Assembly (NCBI GenBank): GCA_016200955.1
Contig: JACQDU010000515.1
Coordinates: forward strand, 1 to 6,952
Direction: 5' to 3'
DNA from: a bacterium
GTDB taxonomy: Bacteria; Planctomycetota; J058; JACQDU01
DNA: 6,952 bases
Of the stretch, positions 5,168 through 6,952 are shown piece after piece (positions within the stretch are counted from its first letter, which is position 1; each line of letters begins with the position of its first letter). Under the pieces are notes generated by a model, which was given only the letters and a program-made list of their open reading frames with translations, was not told where the DNA came from and did no database searches. A program made the position numbers and the translations under genes.

Positions 5168-5191
5168 CTCTCTCGTCTGAGCAGGAGAGAG
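5168..5191 (+). promoter_or_regulatory. Hairpin overlapping the Shine-Dalgarno of the gamma-lyase gene
   Basis: CTCTCTC at 5168-5174 is the exact complement of GAGAGAG at 5185-5191, giving a 7-bp stem with a 10-base loop in the mRNA leader. The 3' arm covers part of the ribosome binding site (AGGAG, 5183-5187), which sits 7 bases before the GTG start. If formed it would reduce initiation. The arms are simple dinucleotide repeats, so chance pairing is possible. Confidence 0.35.
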
Positions 5192-5194
5192 AAC

Positions 5195-6361
5195 GTGAGC
5201 TCCGAAGGGAAAGACGCGCAAGGCTTCGCGACGCTCGCGGTGCACGCGGGAGTCGAGCCCGAGCCGGTCACCGGCGCGATCATGACTCCCGTCTTCTTCA
5301 CGTCGACTTACGTCCAGCCCGAGCCGGCGAAGGCGAAGGCCTTCGAGTACTCGCGCACCGGCAACCCGACGCGGGCGGCGCTCGAGCGGGCGATCGCGGC
5401 GCTCGAGGGAGGGAAGCACGGCCTCGCCTTCTCGTCGGGCATGGCCTCGATCGACGCCGTGCTCAGGCTCCTCTCGTCGGGAGACCACGTCGTCGCGGGA
5501 GACGACCTCTACGGAGGCACCTACCGGATCGCGACGAAGGTCTACCAGCGCTTCGGCGTGAGCTTCACCTTCGCGAACACGTCCGACGCCGCGAACGTGA
5601 AGAAGGCTCTCAGGAAGGAGACGAAGCTCGTCTGGATCGAGACTCCCTCGAATCCCCTCCTGCGGATCACGGACATCGCGGCCGTCGCGAAGATCGCGCG
5701 AGAGCACGGGGCCCTCTCGTGCGTGGACAACACGTTCGCCACGCCTTACCTCCAGCGGCCGCTCGCGCTCGGTGCCGACATCGTCACGCACTCGACGACG
5801 AAGTACCTGGGAGGTCACTCGGACGTCGTCGGCGGAGCGCTCGTCATGAATTCCGACGACCTTCGCGCGCGGCTCGCCTTCCTGCAGAACGCCGTCGGAG
5901 GAGTTCCGGGCCCCATGGACTGCTTCCTCGTGCTGCGAGGGATCAAGACGCTCCCGCTGCGCATGGACCAGCACGCGAAGGGAGCCGCCGCCGTCGCGGA
6001 GCTTCTCTCCCGGCACCCGAAGGTCGCGAGAGTCCACTTCCCCGGCCTCCCCGATCACGCGGGGCACTCTCTGGCGAAGAAGCAGATGCGCAACTTCGGC
6101 GGCATGGTGAGCTTCGAGCTCGACGGAAGCGTCGAGGACGGGAAGAAGCTCTGCACGCGCACGAAGGTCTTCTCGCTCGCCGAGAGCCTGGGAGGCGTCG
6201 AGAGCCTGATCGAGCACCCTCCCTCCATGACTCACGGCTCGATCGAGCCGGCGGTGCGGCGCGCGGCGGGACTCGCCGACGGCCTGATCCGTCTCTCGGT
6301 CGGGATCGAGGATCCGGCCGATCTCGTGGCCGATCTCGAGCAAGCGCTCGCGAGCATCTGA
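5195..6361 (+). CDS. Cystathionine gamma-lyase / gamma-synthase family PLP enzyme
   Basis: A 388-residue Cys/Met-metabolism PLP enzyme (fold type I), full length for the family. Clear motifs are Tyr-Ser-Arg-Thr-Gly-Asn-Pro-Thr-Arg (52-60), Ser-Ser-Gly-Met-Ala-Ser (80-85), Tyr106 in Asp-Asp-Leu-Tyr-Gly-Gly-Thr, Asp178 in Val-Asp-Asn-Thr-Phe-Ala, which contacts the PLP nitrogen, and Ser-Thr-Thr-Lys-Tyr (200-204) with Lys203 as the Schiff-base lysine. The Ser-Leu-Ala-Glu-Ser-Leu-Gly-Gly-Val-Glu-Ser-Leu and Met-Thr-His-Gly-Ser near the end are shared by gamma-lyases and gamma-synthases, so sequence alone does not separate the two. Its position beside cystathionine beta-synthase favours gamma-lyase: cystathionine to cysteine, 2-oxobutyrate and ammonia. 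It is expected to be a cytosolic homotetramer like its relatives. The GTG start has AGGAG at 5183-5187, 7 bases away. The stop at 6359-6361 abuts the next start. It could also act as a gamma-synthase or H2S-producing enzyme. Confidence 0.92.
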   Translation: MSSEGKDAQGFATLAVHAGVEPEPVTGAIMTPVFFTSTYVQPEPAKAKAFEYSRTGNPTRAALERAIAALEGGKHGLAFSSGMASIDAVLRLLSSGDHVVAGDDLYGGTYRIATKVYQRFGVSFTFANTSDAANVKKALRKETKLVWIETPSNPLLRITDIAAVAKIAREHGALSCVDNTFATPYLQRPLALGADIVTHSTTKYLGGHSDVVGGALVMNSDDLRARLAFLQNAVGGVPGPMDCFLVLRGIKTLPLRMDQHAKGAAAVAELLSRHPKVARVHFPGLPDHAGHSLAKKQMRNFGGMVSFELDGSVEDGKKLCTRTKVFSLAESLGGVESLIEHPPSMTHGSIEPAVRRAAGLADGLIRLSVGIEDPADLVADLEQALASI

Positions 6362-6850
6362 GTGATCGCCGTCCTCCAGCGAGTCTCTCGTGCGCGAGTC
6401 GTCGTCGCGGGAGAGACCGTGGGCGAGATCCAGAAGGGCCTCCTCGTGCTCCTGGGCGTTTCCGTCGAGGACAAGGAGGCCGAGGCCGACCTTCTCGCGA
6501 AGAAGACGGAGGAGCTCCGGATCTTCGAGGACCGAGACGGGAAGATGAACCTCTCGGTCAAGGAAGTCTCCGGGAGCGTCCTCGTCGTCTCGCAGTTCAC
6601 TCTCCTGGCGGACGCACGCAAGGGGAGAAGACCGTCCTTCATCGCCGCGGCGAGGCCCGAGCAAGCGATCCCTCTCTACGAGAGGTTCTGCCAGAGCGTC
6701 CGTTCCGAGGGTCTGACCGTCGCGACGGGGAGGTTCGGCGCCGAGATGCAAGTCGAGCTCTCGAACGACGGCCCCGTCACGATCGTCCTCGAGAGCGACG
6801 CCTGGAAGGAGCCTCGCCGCGTCCCGCGCGAGCTGCCTCACGACGAATGA
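6362..6850 (+). CDS. dtd: D-aminoacyl-tRNA deacylase
   Basis: A 162-residue protein of the DTD1 family, which hydrolyses D-aminoacyl-tRNAs (and Gly-tRNA(Ala)) as a cytosolic homodimer and so keeps D-amino acids out of translation. The start Met-Ile-Ala-Val-Leu-Gln-Arg-Val, the Ser-Gln-Phe-Thr-Leu motif (77-81) and Asn-Asp-Gly-Pro-Val-Thr (135-140), carrying the Gly-Pro pair that enters the partner's active site, are all intact. The Gly-Arg-Phe-Gly-Ala-Glu-Met-Gln-Val stretch (123-131) is also typical. Family members are usually near 145 residues; this one has a 17-residue charged tail after about residue 145. The GTG start lies on the base directly after the TGA of the preceding gene, and no strong ribosome binding site is visible, so translation is probably coupled to the lyase. 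Confidence 0.95.
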   Translation: MIAVLQRVSRARVVVAGETVGEIQKGLLVLLGVSVEDKEAEADLLAKKTEELRIFEDRDGKMNLSVKEVSGSVLVVSQFTLLADARKGRRPSFIAAARPEQAIPLYERFCQSVRSEGLTVATGRFGAEMQVELSNDGPVTIVLESDAWKEPRRVPRELPHDE

Positions 6851-6952
6851 TGCGAGCGGAGCGAGCAGCGGGACGCGGAGCGCGAAGCGAGGAGCGGCCC
6901 ATCGCGGGGGGGCCCCGCGGGCCGAAGGCCCGCAACGGGGGGGCGCGCGTAG
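6851..6952. repeat. GC-rich non-coding block with hairpin and flanking direct repeats
   Basis: Directly after the deacylase stop comes a run of GCGAGC/GGAGCG-type purine-rich words (about 6852-6895). A perfect hairpin follows, GCGGGCC (6917-6923) with GGCCCGC (6927-6933) around a GAA loop. CGGGGGGGC occurs on both sides of it, at 6905-6913 and 6936-6944. The block looks like a multi-copy intergenic element or a GC-rich terminator; the window ends inside it, so its full extent is unknown. Confidence 0.5.
6917..6933 (+). terminator. Perfect 7-bp hairpin downstream of the deacylase, possible terminator
   Basis: The stem is seven G-C pairs with a 3-base loop, 66 bases after the end of the last gene of the rightward run. 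The position suits a terminator, but a G-run rather than a T-tract follows. It may stop transcription only with a factor, or may belong to a repeat element instead. Confidence 0.35.

Noticed and set aside
5144..6841. A 565-codon leftward frame opposite the lyase and deacylase genes
   Set aside because: Antisense shadow of two well-supported enzymes, with long charged low-information runs.

Overview
The window is a GC-rich stretch of bacterial chromosome, roughly two thirds G+C by eye, with strong codon bias to G/C third positions, short intergenic spaces and several non-ATG starts. Gene content is ordinary metabolism and signalling, with no phage, IS, CRISPR or tRNA signal. The combination of very high GC, hexamer repeats between genes and a mycobacterial-type cystathionine beta-synthase would fit an environmental lineage such as Acidobacteriota, Myxococcota or a relative. 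That placement is inference and cannot be settled from the sequence alone.

Layout. Positions 1-192 hold the last codons of a molybdopterin oxidoreductase reading rightward, followed at 211-591 by a small glyoxalase/bleomycin-resistance (VOC) protein. These converge on a leftward pair: a GAF-GGDEF diguanylate cyclase (1241-2440, probable TTG start) and, downstream of it, a DUF4177 protein (801-1172). The gap between the converging 3' ends (592-800) holds about 26 degenerate 6-bp repeats, one of them inverted. A divergent intergenic region (2441-2670) contains a recognisable promoter for the GGDEF gene and a strong 8-bp hairpin. Rightward from there come a 55-aa unknown ORF with a good ribosome binding site (2671-2838), cystathionine beta-synthase (2899-4281), an unrecognised 247-aa protein (4400-5143), a cystathionine gamma-lyase/synthase family enzyme (5195-6361), and D-aminoacyl-tRNA deacylase (6362-6850) starting on the base after the preceding stop. 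The last 100 bases are a GC-rich non-coding block with a perfect hairpin between two identical 9-bp G-runs.

How the genes work together. Cystathionine beta-synthase and the gamma-lyase-type enzyme together make a reverse transsulfuration route: homocysteine plus serine (or an activated serine) to cystathionine, then to cysteine, 2-oxobutyrate and ammonia. The 247-aa unknown lies between the two enzymes on the same strand. The deacylase is probably translationally coupled to the lyase and removes D-amino acids from mischarged tRNA. The GGDEF/DUF4177 pair looks like a separate c-di-GMP signalling unit.

I did not find a convincing undescribed system. The observations most worth a second look are the hexamer array, the cysteine in the PLP phosphate-binding loop of the beta-synthase, the unknown protein inside the transsulfuration cluster, a hairpin that would cover the Shine-Dalgarno of the lyase gene, and the abrupt end of the molybdoenzyme.
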